From positions 62,001-126,000 of the forward strand of contig NZ_JAIUZP010000006.1 of assembly GCF_020171315.1 (NCBI RefSeq): a DNA stretch of 64,000 nt. The letters run 5' to 3'. How positions within the stretch are numbered: the first letter of the stretch is position 1; each line of letters opens with the position of its first letter. Positions 63,407 to 64,000 of the stretch are shown one piece after another. This stretch comes from Pseudooceanicola nanhaiensis. GTDB lineage: Bacteria; Pseudomonadota; Alphaproteobacteria; Rhodobacterales; Rhodobacteraceae. A program made the translations under genes and the position numbers. The notes under the pieces are model-generated. The model ran no database searches. It saw nothing but the letters and a program-made list of their open reading frames with translations, and was not told where the DNA came from.

Positions 63407-64000
63407 ATGGCCTACGGCAAGCATATCCTGTTCGGTCTGATCGCGCTTCTGGCGGCTTTCGTGGCGGTGACGGCACCGGGCGGGCTGACGCCGGATCAGG
63501 CGCAGATCCTCGCCATCGTGCTGATGACGCTGGGACTGTGGGCCACGGGGCTGCTGCCGGCCTACCTGACCTCGCTGATGTTCTTCACCGCGCTGCTGCT
63601 CTTCGGGCTGGTGGACAAGTCAGTGGTCTTCTCGGGCTTCACCTCCACCGCCATGTGGCTGGTGGTCTCGGGCTTCGTCATCGGGGCGGCGATCGGGCAA
63701 TCTGGGCTCGGCCAGAAGATCGGCGCCCATGTCGCGCCGCATCTGTCGCGCAGCTATCCGATGCTGGTGGCGGGCATGGTCGGGCTTGGCATGGGGCTCA
63801 GCTTCCTGATGCCCTCCTCCATGGGGCGCGCCATGGTGCTGGTGCCCGTGGGCATGGCGCTGGCCGATGTGCTGGGGTTCAAGAAGGGCACCAAGGGCCG
63901 CACCGGCGTGGCGCTTGCCATTGCCATGTCGACCAACGTGCCCGGCTTCGCCATCCTGCCCGCCAACGTGCCCAACATGGTGCTCAGCGGCTCGGCGGAG
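63407..64000 (+). CDS. SLC13/DASS-type anion permease, partial
   Basis: First 198 codons of a membrane protein cut by the window end. The sequence QAQILAIVLMTLGLWATGLLPAYLTSLMFF and the STAMWLVVSGFVIGAAIGQSGLGQKIG hairpin follow the divalent-anion:sodium symporter (CitT/SLC13) pattern, with LPANVPNMVLSGSAE near the cut resembling the substrate-site region. It should carry dicarboxylates, sulfate or a similar anion. ATG 63407 follows GAGGGAGAGG. Confidence 0.8.
   Translation, partial: MAYGKHILFGLIALLAAFVAVTAPGGLTPDQAQILAIVLMTLGLWATGLLPAYLTSLMFFTALLLFGLVDKSVVFSGFTSTAMWLVVSGFVIGAAIGQSGLGQKIGAHVAPHLSRSYPMLVAGMVGLGMGLSFLMPSSMGRAMVLVPVGMALADVLGFKKGTKGRTGVALAIAMSTNVPGFAILPANVPNMVLSGSAE

Overview
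The window is GC-rich (roughly two thirds G+C), densely coded DNA from an alphaproteobacterium. It is most likely a member of the Rhodobacteraceae (Roseobacter group), judging by gene content: several TRAP and NMT1-type ABC transporters, a SitABCD-type metal transporter behind a Fur/Mur-like palindrome, an ACC deaminase with a divergent Lrp regulator, and a folate-linked aromatic O-demethylation cluster. The genus cannot be fixed from sequence alone. No integrase, transposase, phage gene or CRISPR array was found.

Layout. 1-9.9 kb: end of a 3-hydroxybutyrate dehydrogenase gene, a candidate minus-strand small RNA, a YejA-like peptide-binding protein, ArsC-type arsenate reductase, a CsbD-like small protein, an acyl-CoA synthetase overlapping a FrnE/DsbA-like protein, an MFS exporter, NADP isocitrate dehydrogenase, and a LysR gene broken by one amber codon. 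10-24.3 kb: three NMT1/THI5-like ABC importers. The first is followed by an amidohydrolase and an N-carbamoyl-amino-acid hydrolase. The second (thiXYZ plus ykoF) sits behind a TPP riboswitch. The third follows a DeoR regulator and precedes an FMN riboswitch with a riboflavin synthase gene. 24.4-38.2 kb: acdS/acdR, sitABCD, a TRAP transporter with a dihydroorotate-dehydrogenase-like protein and divergent IclR regulator, tRNA-Gly(CCC), and an M20 peptidase/gamma-glutamyltransferase pair. 38.3-41.8 kb: copA and copZ with back-to-back CueR-type promoters, bracketed by two copies of a hairpin-forming dispersed repeat.

41.8-59.8 kb is the most coherent region and appears to be a pathway for methoxylated and trihydroxylated aromatic acids (syringate, vanillate, 3-O-methylgallate, gallate type). 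A LigM/DesA-like tetrahydrofolate-dependent O-demethylase would move the aryl methyl group to THF. MetF-like, FolD and PurU proteins would oxidise methyl-THF to formate and regenerate THF. LigAB opens the ring, and GalD, GalB and LigK/GalC convert 4-oxalomesaconate to pyruvate and oxaloacetate. A TRAP transporter gives uptake. pabB, pabC and a folB-like gene at the two ends add folate synthesis. A GntR/FCD regulator lies in the middle. Six copies of an ATGTATaCAT-like site lie in front of metF, ligM, gntR and the ligAB operon, and two of the promoters carry a pair of sites exactly 64 bp apart. An alpha/beta hydrolase, a YciI-like protein, a VOC extradiol dioxygenase and a LysR protein with two HTH domains in the same region have no assigned role.

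60-64 kb: an AbrB/AmoA-type membrane protein, a Uup-like ABC-F ATPase, and the start of an SLC13-type permease that runs off the window.
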